Shown: one piece after another, positions 1 through 7,002 of the stretch
How positions within the stretch are numbered: the first letter of the stretch is position 1
Layout: the number at the start of each line of letters is the position of its first letter
Made by a program: the position numbers and the translations under genes
Assembly (NCBI GenBank): GCA_036171675.1
Contig: JAVHRO010000144.1
Location: 6,525-70,524 of the forward strand
Reading direction: 5' to 3'
DNA from: Vicingus sp036171675
GTDB taxonomy: Bacteria; Bacteroidota; Bacteroidia; Flavobacteriales_E; Vicingaceae
DNA: 64,000 bases
The notes under the pieces: model-generated
What the model was told of the DNA's origin: nothing
Seen by the model: only the letters and a program-made list of their open reading frames with translations
The model's database searches: none

Positions 1-771
1 CAAATAGAATTCTACAACCTCGATGCCATCATTTCAGTTGGTTACCGAGTAAACAGCAGTCAGGCAACCGCATTTCGTATTTGGGCTACCGAACGATTAA
101 AAGAATACATCATCAAAGGATTTACGATGGATGATGAACGGCTTAAAAACCCTAATCAAATTTTTGGGAAAGATTATTTTGAAGAACAACTTGCCCGAAT
201 CCGTGATATACGTAGTAGTGAACGCAGGTTCTATCAAAAAATTACCGACATCTACTCCCAATGTAGTGCCGACTATAACGTGGAAAACCAAGCTACCAAA
301 GATTTTTTTGCTACTGTTCAAAACAAATTGCATTGGGCTATTACCAGGCAAACAGCAGCTGAATTAATTGCATCAAGGGCTGACAGCAGTAAAACAAACA
401 TGGGTTTAACCACATGGAAAAATGGACCTAAAGGAAGCGTTAGAAAAACAGACGTTGGTATTGCTAAAAACTATTTGAACGAAAAAGAACTTGACGGCTT
501 AAATCGTATTGTTACCATGTATTTGGATTATGCCGAAAATCAGGCGATGAAAGGTGTAGTGATGTATATGAAGGATTGGATACAGAAACTTGATGCTTTT
601 TTGCAATTCAATGAAAATGCCGTATTAAAACATCAAGGTAAAGTATCTCATGAAGTGGCAATGACTCTTGCAGAAAGCGAATTTGAAAAATTCCGCATTG
701 CACAGGATCAGCTTTTAGAAAGTGATTTTGATAAAATCATTAAAAAAATTGGAAAGGATGGCAAAAAATAA
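1..771 (+). CDS. RhuM family protein, 5' end cut by window
   Basis: The open frame runs in frame 1 from the first base to a TAA at 769-771, so the gene begins outside the window; the first ATG at 127 is internal. The visible N-terminal part (IEFYNLDAIISVGYRV, then FRIWATERLKEYIIKGF) is the signature of the RhuM family, first named from a Salmonella pathogenicity island and related to phage antirepressor-like domains. About 256 residues are visible. The C-terminal half is rich in charged helices and resembles the Fic/DOC-associated region often seen in this family, without a clear catalytic motif. It overlaps the KilA-N gene downstream by 14 bases, so the two are probably co-translated. The biochemical function is unknown; this is accessory, probably phage- or island-derived DNA. 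Confidence 0.85.
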   Translation, partial: QIEFYNLDAIISVGYRVNSSQATAFRIWATERLKEYIIKGFTMDDERLKNPNQIFGKDYFEEQLARIRDIRSSERRFYQKITDIYSQCSADYNVENQATKDFFATVQNKLHWAITRQTAAELIASRADSSKTNMGLTTWKNGPKGSVRKTDVGIAKNYLNEKELDGLNRIVTMYLDYAENQAMKGVVMYMKDWIQKLDAFLQFNENAVLKHQGKVSHEVAMTLAESEFEKFRIAQDQLLESDFDKIIKKIGKDGKK

Positions 772-1582
772 AAAAATAACTGTAAAGGGAACTGAAATAG
801 CCATTTTTCAAGGAGAAGTAAACGATTATATCTCACTAACAGATATTGCCCGATATAAGGATGCTTCAAATATGGATGCGATTATTCAAAATTGGCTTCG
901 AAACAGAAATACCATTGAGCTTTTAGGTTTTTGGGAAACAATGTATAACCCCAATTTTAAACCCCTCGAATTCGAGGGGTTTAGAAAACAAGCTGGGCTG
1001 AACAGTTTCGTTATGACTCCTAAAAGGTGGATTGAAAGCACCAATGCTATTGGTATTACTTCTAAATCTGGTAGATATGGAGGAACTTTTGCCCATAAAG
1101 ATATCGCTTTTGAATTTGCCTCTTGGATTTCGATTGAATTCAAACTTTATATCATTAAAGAATTCCAACGCCTTAAAGCTGATGAAAACGACCGACTAAA
1201 ACTAGAATGGAACTTTCAAAGAACCTTAGCAAAGGTTAATTACCACATACACACCGATGCCATTAAAGAAAACCTGATACCCAAAGAATTGAGCAAAAGC
1301 CAAATCAGTTTTGTGTATGCCAATGAAGCAGATTTGTTAAATGTGGCACTCTTCGGGATTATGGCAAAACAATGGCGAGATGCTAATCCAAAAGCAGAAG
1401 GCAATATCAGAGATACTGCAACAATAGAACAATTAGTTGTACTTTCCAATCTTGAAAGTATCAATGCTGTTTTGATAAATCAAGGACTTACACAACCAGA
1501 ACGATTAAAACAACTCAACCAAATAGCCATTACCCAAATGAAATCATTGGTTGCCAACAGACAACTAAAGAAATTGAAATAA
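758..1582 (+). CDS. KilA-N domain-containing protein
   Basis: The frame is open from 722, but the Met at 758 (MAKNKK) is the likelier start: it gives the usual KilA-N N-terminus and only a 14-base overlap with the upstream rhuM frame. Residues about 10-125 form a KilA-N domain, a DNA-binding fold found in phage and large DNA viruses, with the segments VNDYISLTDIARYKD, FVMTPKRWIE and GGTFAHKDIAFEFASWIS. The rest is helical and ends LKKLK. Together with RhuM it forms a two-gene unit followed by a terminator. A perfect 26-bp palindrome (958-983) lies inside the coding region and encodes KPLEFEGF on either strand. The role, whether transcriptional regulator or phage-interference factor, is not known. 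Confidence 0.85.
   Translation: MAKNKKITVKGTEIAIFQGEVNDYISLTDIARYKDASNMDAIIQNWLRNRNTIELLGFWETMYNPNFKPLEFEGFRKQAGLNSFVMTPKRWIESTNAIGITSKSGRYGGTFAHKDIAFEFASWISIEFKLYIIKEFQRLKADENDRLKLEWNFQRTLAKVNYHIHTDAIKENLIPKELSKSQISFVYANEADLLNVALFGIMAKQWRDANPKAEGNIRDTATIEQLVVLSNLESINAVLINQGLTQPERLKQLNQIAITQMKSLVANRQLKKLK
958..983. repeat. perfect 26-bp palindrome inside KilA-N gene
   Basis: Positions 958-970 and 971-983 are exact reverse complements (core CCCCTCGAATTCGAGGGG). The palindrome is in frame with the KilA-N coding sequence, and both strands translate to KPLEFEGF. It could be a site bound by the protein itself, a cruciform, or a scar of a small palindromic element. Confidence 0.9.
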
Positions 1583-1676
1583 GTTTGAATAAAGAACATT
1601 TCTCAGAATTATATCAATTAGTTTAAATTTCGTGAACAGTTGGCATTGAATTAAGGATAACAAAAGAGATTTCTTT

Positions 1677-1709
1677 AAAAAGCTTCAATAGTATTGAGGC
1701 TTTTTTATT
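1677..1709 (+). terminator. intrinsic terminator after rhuM/KilA-N
   Basis: The arms AAGCTTCAAT and ATTGAGGCTT form a short hairpin with one G-U pair and a small loop, followed by a T run (TTTTTTATTT). It lies about 95 bases after the KilA-N stop. Confidence 0.6.
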
Positions 1710-1712
1710 TAG

Positions 1713-1742
1713 TTGAATTTTCTTAAATAATTGCTACTTTCG
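1713..1742 (+). promoter_or_regulatory. possible Bacteroidota-type promoter for the TPR lipoprotein gene
   Basis: A TTG at 1713-1715 and a TACTTTCG at 1735-1742 resemble the TTTG/TAnnTTTG consensus of Bacteroidota sigma factor with 19 bases between them; one base of the second box differs. The start codon is 73 bases downstream. Confidence 0.3.
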
Positions 1743-1815
1743 TTGGTCTGTTGTTAGATTACGAATAGTAAGTTACTAATCATTTTTAAATATAGAATAA
1801 CTAAACCAAAAGAAA

Positions 1816-2901
1816 ATGAATAAAATTAAATTTCTACTTTGTGTAATAAGTTTAGCGACTTTGCTTTCTTGCAATAGTATAGACTTTTCGAATCCAGAAG
1901 AAGTAATAAAATCCTATAGAACTTTGTCAAAGGAAAATAAAAACGAAAAACTATATGATGATTTTTTATCAGCAAAATCAAAAGAATTTGTAACTAAAGA
2001 CGAATTTGTAAAATCACGAAGTAAACCAGACAGCATATTAAATTCAACAAGCCTTTTGGAGAGCAAAGTTTCCAGCTACCCAATTGATGTGAACAATCCT
2101 ACTTATAGACGATTTAAAGTTGACGAAAAAATGATTTTCAAAAAAGACACTATTTTTAAACGTTTATACTATTCGCTAATCAATGAAAATGGAAAATGGA
2201 AAGTAGTTTGGACAGGGACACTTTTATCTTTTGTAGATAAAAAATTTGATGATGGGAATTATTTAGAGGCAAGAAAGACACTTGAAAAAATTATTGAAAT
2301 TGACCCATTTAATGGATTGGCTTATAAAAATTTAGCTTGGTGTTATCTTAGAGACCAAACACTTACCAAGAATGATTGGGAAAATGGGGTTGTTAAAAAT
2401 GCAAAATATGCTGTAGCATTAGAGGAGGATAATTATTTACATTATAATACATTGGCTGCATATTATTCTCGTATTGGTAATTCTGATTTAGCAATTCAAA
2501 ATTATGAAAGAGGGCTTACTCATTGTCTAAACAATAAAGAAAAAGATCTGTTCTACTACAACTTATCATTAGAATATTTAGTATTGAAAAAATATGAAAA
2601 GGCAGAAGAATATATTTTAAAATCTATTAAACCTGGATGGTATTTACATGGACAAATTAAACAGGCACAAGGTAATTATTTGGAAGCTTTTGAATGTTTT
2701 GAAAAATCATTAAAAGAGGGAATGACGGAAAAATCCCTTCAAGGTGATTTATTTTATGATTATTCACATTGTTGTTTAAATTTAGGAAAATGCGAACTAG
2801 CGTTAGAGTATATTAATAAAGCGTTAGATATCCAACCTAACGATGAATATTATCAAGACTTGTACAAACAAATTAAAGATTGTCATGCAAAAACTCAATA
2901 A
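1816..2901 (+). CDS. tetratricopeptide-repeat lipoprotein
   Basis: The 361-residue protein starts with a lipoprotein signal peptide (hydrophobic stretch, then the lipobox LLSC, Cys19), so it is probably anchored in the cell envelope. Residues about 20-140 form a non-repetitive domain. From about residue 145 to the end there are helical TPR-like repeats, with typical small/large residue spacing (YLEARKTLEKIIEIDPFNGLAY, SDLAIQNYERGL, CELALEYINKALDIQPND). TPR lipoproteins usually scaffold protein complexes; no partner can be named. The gene stands alone between the RhuM/KilA-N pair and a short zinc-ribbon gene, with no sign of an operon. The specific function is not recognised. Confidence 0.8.
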   Translation: MNKIKFLLCVISLATLLSCNSIDFSNPEEVIKSYRTLSKENKNEKLYDDFLSAKSKEFVTKDEFVKSRSKPDSILNSTSLLESKVSSYPIDVNNPTYRRFKVDEKMIFKKDTIFKRLYYSLINENGKWKVVWTGTLLSFVDKKFDDGNYLEARKTLEKIIEIDPFNGLAYKNLAWCYLRDQTLTKNDWENGVVKNAKYAVALEEDNYLHYNTLAAYYSRIGNSDLAIQNYERGLTHCLNNKEKDLFYYNLSLEYLVLKKYEKAEEYILKSIKPGWYLHGQIKQAQGNYLEAFECFEKSLKEGMTEKSLQGDLFYDYSHCCLNLGKCELALEYINKALDIQPNDEYYQDLYKQIKDCHAKTQ

Positions 2902-3062
2902 TTGGTTTAAACTTATTCAAGAGGTAAGATTTTCGTTAAGAGTTTAATGGGGGAAATAAAAAAGTTTTATCAAATTTTTTCTAGTTACTTTTCTAACCCA
3001 TTTAAAACTAGGGTTACTTTTACAAACAAAATCGGTCATAAAATAATTTAAAAGTAAATGAA

Positions 3063-3239
3063 ATGAAAAATTTAATGTTTAAAAAAATCATGATAGTTAC
3101 CAATGAGTCTATAGAAACACTTGAAGTATTTTCAGACGGAACAATGCCTGATATTTGCGAAAAGTGCGGTGATGAATTTTTTGATGAAAGAAAGATTGGG
3201 ATTTGTGATAATTGCGATTTTGAATACAATGAAAAATAA
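3063..3239 (+). CDS. 58-residue zinc-ribbon small protein
   Basis: ATG at 3063 opens a 58-codon frame ending TAA at 3237-3239. The predicted protein has two Cys pairs, C32-x2-C35 and C48-x2-C51, spaced as in a small zinc ribbon (ICEKCGDEFF, ICDNCDFEY), preceded by an acidic segment. The four ordered cysteines in such a short frame argue against chance. No signal peptide is visible, so it should be cytoplasmic. It has no close neighbours on its strand: a TPR lipoprotein ends 161 bases upstream and the ars operon converges from the other side. The function is unknown; it could be a fragment of a rubredoxin-like or ribosomal-type ribbon, or an orphan metal-binding protein. Confidence 0.6.
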   Translation: MKNLMFKKIMIVTNESIETLEVFSDGTMPDICEKCGDEFFDERKIGICDNCDFEYNEK

Positions 3240-3312
3240 CTATGCCCAATCGAGATACTGAGTTTATTACAAATAGAACGTGATTAATAACTGTAACTAA
3301 AATGTGAACATT

Positions 3313-3342
3313 GAGAGGCTATTCAAAATTGAATAACCTCTC
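3313..3342. terminator. probable bidirectional terminator hairpin
   Basis: GAGAGG-c-TATTCAA pairs with TTGAATA-a-CCTCTC around a 2-base loop, an almost perfect 14-bp stem. It lies 3 bases beyond the stop of the minus-strand arsenite transporter and downstream of the plus-strand zinc-ribbon gene, so it can end transcription from both sides. The T run is weak on both strands. Confidence 0.6.
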
Positions 3343-3345
3343 TCT

Positions 3346-4416
3346 TTATTCAGCCTTCCCAAAATATTTTTTCCTAAACCAAAAAGCGACATTTACCAAA
3401 GCAATTAATGCGGGTACTTCTACCAAAGGACCAATTACACCTGCAAATGCTTGTCCGCTGTTGATACCAAAAACACCTATGGCAACGGCAATGGCTAACT
3501 CAAAATTGTTTCCTGTTGCCGTAAATGCAATCGCGGTAGATTTTGAATAATCTGCTCCAAAATATTTTCCGATAAAAAAACTCATCACAAACATGATGAC
3601 AAAATACACCACCAAAGGAATCGCTATTCGAACCACGTCCATAGGGATTAGTACAATGAGTTCGCCTTTTAAACTAAACATAATCAGTATCGTGAATAAC
3701 AATGCAATTAACGTGATGGGTGAAATAACAGGAACATATTTATGTTGAAACCAGTCTTCGCCTTTTAGTTTTATTAAGGTGTAACGACTAATGATGCCCA
3801 ATGCAAACGGAATTCCTAAATAAATACCTACACTTTCGGCAATTTGTGCGATGCTGATGTTTACTTCAAAACCGGTATATCCAAAATACGGAGGTAAAAT
3901 GGTAATAAAAACATAAGCGTAAACGCTGTAAAGCAACACCTGAAAAATACTGTTTAAGGCAATTAACCCGGCAGCATATTCACGGTTTCCATCAGCTAAA
4001 TCGTTCCAAACCACTACCATGGCAATACAACGGGCTAAACCGATTAATATTAACCCTATCATGTATTCGGGATAACCTTTTAGAAAAAGTAATGCCAAAA
4101 AGAACATTAAAATTGGTCCGACAATCCAATTTAAAAACAATGAAGCTCCTAAAACTTTGGCGTTTTTAAACACCTCTCCCATTTGTTCGTATTTTACTTT
4201 CGCTAAAGGGGGATACATCATTAATATTAATCCGACAGCCAATGGAATATTGGTGGTTCCGCTCGAAAATGAATTGATAAAACCACTACTAGATGGTATA
4301 AAAAATCCGATGGAAACTCCAATTGCCATGGCAAGGAAAATCCAAAGGGTTAAAAATCGGTCTAAAAACCTTAATTTTTTACGTTCTACTACTGGTACAC
4401 AATTGTTTGCTGACAT
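3346..4416 (-). CDS. arsB: ACR3 family arsenite efflux transporter
   Basis: This 356-residue integral membrane protein carries ACR3 hallmarks: the N-terminal FLDRFLTLWIFLAMAIGV segment, GLARCIAMVVVWNDLA with the conserved Cys needed for As(III) transport, and TATGNNFELAIAVAIGVFG near the C-terminus. About ten hydrophobic segments are visible. It would export arsenite (or antimonite) across the inner membrane using the proton motive force. The start is Met at 4416-4414, one base before the N gap; ACR3 proteins usually start close to this point, so little or nothing is missing. It is the last gene of the arsR-arsM-arsC-like-ACR3 operon. Members are named arsB or acr3 depending on the annotator. 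Confidence 0.9.
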   Translation of the reverse strand: MSANNCVPVVERKKLRFLDRFLTLWIFLAMAIGVSIGFFIPSSSGFINSFSSGTTNIPLAVGLILMMYPPLAKVKYEQMGEVFKNAKVLGASLFLNWIVGPILMFFLALLFLKGYPEYMIGLILIGLARCIAMVVVWNDLADGNREYAAGLIALNSIFQVLLYSVYAYVFITILPPYFGYTGFEVNISIAQIAESVGIYLGIPFALGIISRYTLIKLKGEDWFQHKYVPVISPITLIALLFTILIMFSLKGELIVLIPMDVVRIAIPLVVYFVIMFVMSFFIGKYFGADYSKSTAIAFTATGNNFELAIAVAIGVFGINSGQAFAGVIGPLVEVPALIALVNVAFWFRKKYFGKAE

Positions 4417-4417
4417 A

Positions 4418-4517
4418 NNNNNNNNNNNNNNNNNNNNNNNNNNNNNNNNNNNNNNNNNNNNNNNNNNNNNNNNNNNNNNNNNNNNNNNNNNNNNNNNNNN
4501 NNNNNNNNNNNNNNNNN
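4418..4517. other. scaffold gap of 100 N
   Basis: Exactly 100 unknown bases, the usual placeholder for a gap of unknown size. The left flank is the ACR3 start codon region and the right flank is the interior of the arsC-like gene, so the missing sequence must hold the C-terminus of that gene and the junction to ACR3. The family normally has about 25-30 more residues after KEFD, so the true gap may be close to 100 bases. Confidence 0.95.
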
Positions 4518-5050
4518 CCATCAAACTCTTTTGGGTCGTTGTATGGTAAACTTATTCTTTTGGCAGCGTTAGGAATAAACGGACAGTTCTCCTCGGCATG
4601 AGTGCAAGTCATGATGGCTGCAAAATTGTTTTGAGGATTAAACTCGTCATTATAAAGTTTAGAGAACCCAATAATTGGAGGTTGGGTTTCCGAATAGGTT
4701 ATATAATATTCAGGGTTATCATTATTAGATTGTTTGTTTATGTTAAATCCTTGTTTGGTTAATGTTTCGGCAACCATTGGAAATAAAGCCGTAGCTTCCG
4801 TTCCACCAGAAAAGCAAAACACTTTAGAAACACCGTAAAAGTTTGCGGCCGTTTGAGCCCAGATTTGTGCTAAATGGCTTCTTCTGGAATTGTGCGTACA
4901 AATAAAAATGAGGTTAATTAACTCGTTGTTATCCTTCTTTTCCTGAATAAAATCAATCAAACTTTTTAAATCCGATTTACGTTCATCGCTTATCTCATCA
5001 AATTTGGTAACAAGCTTGTTAATGAGTAAATTAAGTTCTTTTGTAATCAT
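4518..5050 (-). CDS. arsenate reductase-like low-molecular-weight phosphatase, 3' end in gap
   Basis: The 177 visible residues contain the phosphatase P-loop C51-THNSR-R57-S (CX5R), the catalytic motif shared by low-molecular-weight tyrosine phosphatases and thioredoxin-type arsenate reductases. Further conserved pieces are FSGGTEATALFP, ADE-type loop CTHAEENCPFIP and RISLPYNDPKEFD, where the N gap cuts the gene. An N-terminal extension of about 45 helical residues precedes the fold, common in the Flavobacteriia version found in arsenic operons. It would reduce arsenate to arsenite for ACR3 to export or ArsM to methylate. A thioredoxin-dependent mechanism is inferred; the remaining Cys residues cannot be assigned with certainty. 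Confidence 0.85.
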
Positions 5051-5060
5051 AGTAATGAAA

Positions 5061-5138
5061 GTTCTAAAAATTGAGTTATTGGATTACACACCCCTGCCCC
5101 TCTTGATAGAGGGGATGTAAAATGTTAATTTTTAGAAC
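5061..5138. repeat. 78-bp nested inverted repeat between arsM and arsC-like gene
   Basis: The ends GTTCTAAAAATT (5061-5072) and AATTTTTAGAAC (5127-5138) are a perfect 12-bp inverted repeat. Inside is a second perfect hairpin, CCCCTCT-TGAT-AGAGGGG (5097-5114). It fits exactly in the intergenic space of the operon and looks like a MITE-type insertion or a processing/attenuation hairpin. Confidence 0.75.
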
Positions 5139-5143
5139 GCCCT

Positions 5144-5977
5144 TTAACAACATCCTGATTTTGGGTCACAACAAGGTTTCTGTCCGTAAACCGTTACACT
5201 AAAAATTCCAAATTCGCCTTTATTGTAAGCTTCAATTTCTTGAGGTGAAAGGTATTTCGAAAGTATTTCGTTAGGAAGAATAATCGGTTTTTCTTTTTGT
5301 ATACTTATATCAGTAAAACCTGAATTGTGAATAATGTTCATGTAATCTATCAATTGAATAGCTCCGGAAACACAACCTGCATACATTTCGGCGTCATTTT
5401 TTAAGTTCTCTGGTAAATTTCCTTTCAATACCACATCACTAACACTAAAATGCCCACCAGGCTTTAAAACTCTATACATTTCTGAAAACGCTTTCTCTTT
5501 GTCAGGAACTAAATTTAATACGCAATTACTGATTACCACATCAATTCTATTTCCACCAATGGGCAAGCTTTCAATATCTCCATGTCTGAATTCCACATTG
5601 TTGAAATTTAACTTTTCAGCATTCTCTCTTGCTTTTGCTATCATTACTTCGGTCATGTCCACCCCAATAACTTTTCCTTTTTCTCCGGTTAAAGCTCTTG
5701 CAACAAAACAATCATTTCCTGCTCCTGAGCCTAAATCCAACACCGTATCACCTTCATTTATTTGAGCAAATTCGGTGGGTATTCCGCAACCCAAACCTAA
5801 ATCGGCATCGGCATTATAGCCACCTAGTTTAGTGTAGTCTTCCGCAAATACGGCATAATCAACCGTGCAGCAACCTCCTGCCCCACAACAACTGGTTTCA
5901 TTTTCTGTTTTCGATTGTAAAGCAATTTCGCTGTATTTGTCTTTTACTAGTTGTTTTAATTCTTCTGCGTTTTTCAT
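5144..5977 (-). CDS. arsM: arsenite S-adenosylmethionine methyltransferase
   Basis: The protein has a Rossmann methyltransferase fold with SAM motif I LDLGSGAGND and the following GKVIGVDMTEVMI. Three cysteines match the As(III)-binding triad of ArsM: Cys64 in LGLGCGIP, Cys152 in ISNCVLNL and Cys202 in YAGCVSGA (numbered from the Met at 5977). It transfers methyl groups from SAM to arsenite, making methylated and volatile arsenicals. Extra Cys clusters sit at the N-terminus (SCCGAGGCC) and the C-terminus (CCDPKSGCC), typical for ArsM from metal-exposed bacteria. The frame is open back to 5995, but the Met at 5977 (MKNAEELKQLV) gives the normal family start. It lies in the ars operon downstream of arsR. 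Confidence 0.93.
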   Translation of the reverse strand: MKNAEELKQLVKDKYSEIALQSKTENETSCCGAGGCCTVDYAVFAEDYTKLGGYNADADLGLGCGIPTEFAQINEGDTVLDLGSGAGNDCFVARALTGEKGKVIGVDMTEVMIAKARENAEKLNFNNVEFRHGDIESLPIGGNRIDVVISNCVLNLVPDKEKAFSEMYRVLKPGGHFSVSDVVLKGNLPENLKNDAEMYAGCVSGAIQLIDYMNIIHNSGFTDISIQKEKPIILPNEILSKYLSPQEIEAYNKGEFGIFSVTVYGQKPCCDPKSGCC

Positions 5978-6014
5978 ATTTTTTATGTTTAACATTATAC
6001 TTGTTTTGTCATTT

Positions 6015-6158
6015 TAACCACATAGAAACATAGTTTTATTTCGCTACAGCCCTATAATAAAAAAGTCGAACAATAAGTACTTTCCTGATTTATCGTGAAA
6101 ACTATGTTAGCTATATTTATCCTTTCCATGCTTTTAGTTCTATGTGCCTATGTGGTTA
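6015..6158. repeat. 144-bp element with CACATAG inverted ends between arsR and arsM
   Basis: The left end TAACCACATAGAAACATAG (6015-6033) matches the reverse complement of the right end CTATGTGCCTATGTGGTTA (6140-6158) at 17 of 19 bases. It fills the 189-base gap between arsR and arsM, unusually long for this operon. No gene is inside. Probably a miniature inverted-repeat element. Confidence 0.65.
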
Positions 6159-6166
6159 TTTTAATC

Positions 6167-6502
6167 TTAACAACATTTATTTTTTTTCGAATAGCTACTC
6201 AACAACAATTCGCTTTCTTTTTGCAACTCTTTCCAAACTTTTTCATCAATACAATAACAAGTTTTTGCTCCTTCTATCTCTCCTTTAATAATTCCCGCAG
6301 CTTTTAATTCTTTTAAATGTTGCGAAATAGTCGATTGTGACAATGGAAGTTTTTCCACTATATCACCACAAACACAAGTTTTTTGATGAATAAGAAATTC
6401 GATGATAGCAATACGTGCAGGATGACCTAATGCTTTAAAGAATTCCGCTTTTCGGTTTTGTTGGGTAGTAAAATTATTGGTTTTTGTTATTCCCATACTC
6501 AT
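6167..6502 (-). CDS. arsR: ArsR family arsenic-responsive repressor
   Basis: A 111-residue winged-helix protein of the ArsR/SmtB family. The segment FFKALGHPARIAIIEFL starts the fold, KTCVCGDIVEKLP carries the As(III)-sensing C43-V-C45 pair in the region preceding the recognition helix, and LSQSTISQHLKELKAAGII is the DNA-recognition helix. The C-terminus ends KKNKCC and may add ligands. It should repress its own operon and release DNA on binding arsenite. Two ATGs (6502 and 6496) are possible starts. A palindrome typical of ArsR operators (6509-6524) lies 7 bases upstream of the start, consistent with autoregulation of arsR-arsM-arsC-like-ACR3. Confidence 0.93.
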   Translation of the reverse strand: MSMGITKTNNFTTQQNRKAEFFKALGHPARIAIIEFLIHQKTCVCGDIVEKLPLSQSTISQHLKELKAAGIIKGEIEGAKTCYCIDEKVWKELQKESELLLSSYSKKNKCC

Positions 6503-6508
6503 CTATTT

Positions 6509-6524
6509 ATCGCAATATTACGAT
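6509..6524. promoter_or_regulatory. candidate ArsR operator overlapping arsR leader
   Basis: ATCGCAATATTACGAT is an almost perfect palindrome (one mismatched pair) of the AATATT-centred type bound by ArsR/SmtB repressors. It sits immediately upstream of arsR on the minus strand. Confidence 0.6.
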
Positions 6525-6581
6525 TAATAACTTTAATCCGTTATATCTTTTAAAAATTTTCAACAAGTACCTGTTAATTAG

Positions 6582-6600
6582 ATATTGCTGATAGCAATAT
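6582..6600. promoter_or_regulatory. second candidate ArsR-type operator
   Basis: ATATTGCT-GAT-AGCAATAT is a perfect palindrome with 8-base arms and a 3-base spacer. It shares the GCAATAT half-site with the site at 6509 and lies between arsR and the divergent ftsB-like gene, so it could influence either. Confidence 0.4.
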
Positions 6601-6631
6601 TAAAACCTTTTTAATCCTATAATTTAGTATC

Positions 6632-6925
6632 ATGTTAAACAAAATTCCGAATTGGCTAAAAAATAAATACGTGCTTACTACAGTAGGATTTATTTTGTGG
6701 GCTTTTATTTTTGATCAAAACAACCTTATTACTCAGTACGATTACATTAAAGAACTTAAATCCTTACAAAAAGACAAAGCGTATTACATAAATGAGCTCA
6801 ATAAAACCAGGCAAGAACTTAAAGATTTAACTACCAATCCGATAACTTTAGAAAAATTTGCTAGGGAAAAATATTACATGAAAAAAGACAACGAAGAAAT
6901 CTTTGTTTTTGAATCGGAAAAGTAA
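6632..6925 (+). CDS. FtsB/DivIC septum formation initiator family protein
   Basis: The 97-residue protein has the family layout: a short cytoplasmic start, one membrane segment (about residues 13-28), then a coiled coil (YDYIKELKSLQKDKAYYINELNKTRQEL) ending in a C-terminal segment LEKFAREKYYMKKDNEEIFVF typical of FtsB/DivIC. In the divisome these proteins pair with FtsL and FtsQ and help activate septal peptidoglycan synthesis. It lies 77 bases upstream of the methylmalonyl-CoA mutase small subunit on the same strand, an arrangement I recall from other Flavobacteriia, so the genes may share transcripts in part. Confidence 0.85.
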   Translation: MLNKIPNWLKNKYVLTTVGFILWAFIFDQNNLITQYDYIKELKSLQKDKAYYINELNKTRQELKDLTTNPITLEKFAREKYYMKKDNEEIFVFESEK

Positions 6926-6973
6926 TCAGCGCATTCATCTCGTTATCATTACTCTTATATCAATGTTTTTGTT

Positions 6974-6981
6974 AAATTTGT
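6974..6981 (+). promoter_or_regulatory. possible -7 box of a promoter for the mut operon
   Basis: TAAATTTG matches the Bacteroidota TAnnTTTG box exactly and lies 21 bases before the mutA start codon. No clear TTTG is seen at the expected upstream distance. Confidence 0.35.
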
Positions 6982-7002
6982 AACCCATCATCTTATTTAA
7001 AT

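Noticed and set aside
2947..3051. 34-codon frame before the zinc-ribbon gene
   Set aside because: Short, no recognisable features, and consistent with chance in AT-rich DNA.
4379..4601. Frames that run across the N gap, including an arsC-like frame extended to 4379
   Set aside because: They are joined only by unknown residues; the residues beyond the gap do not fit the family, so the genes were cut at the gap.
6095..6307. Hydrophobic 70-codon plus-strand frame over the arsR-arsM gap
   Set aside because: It runs through the CACATAG inverted repeat and antisense to arsR; the hydrophobic content reflects T-rich DNA.
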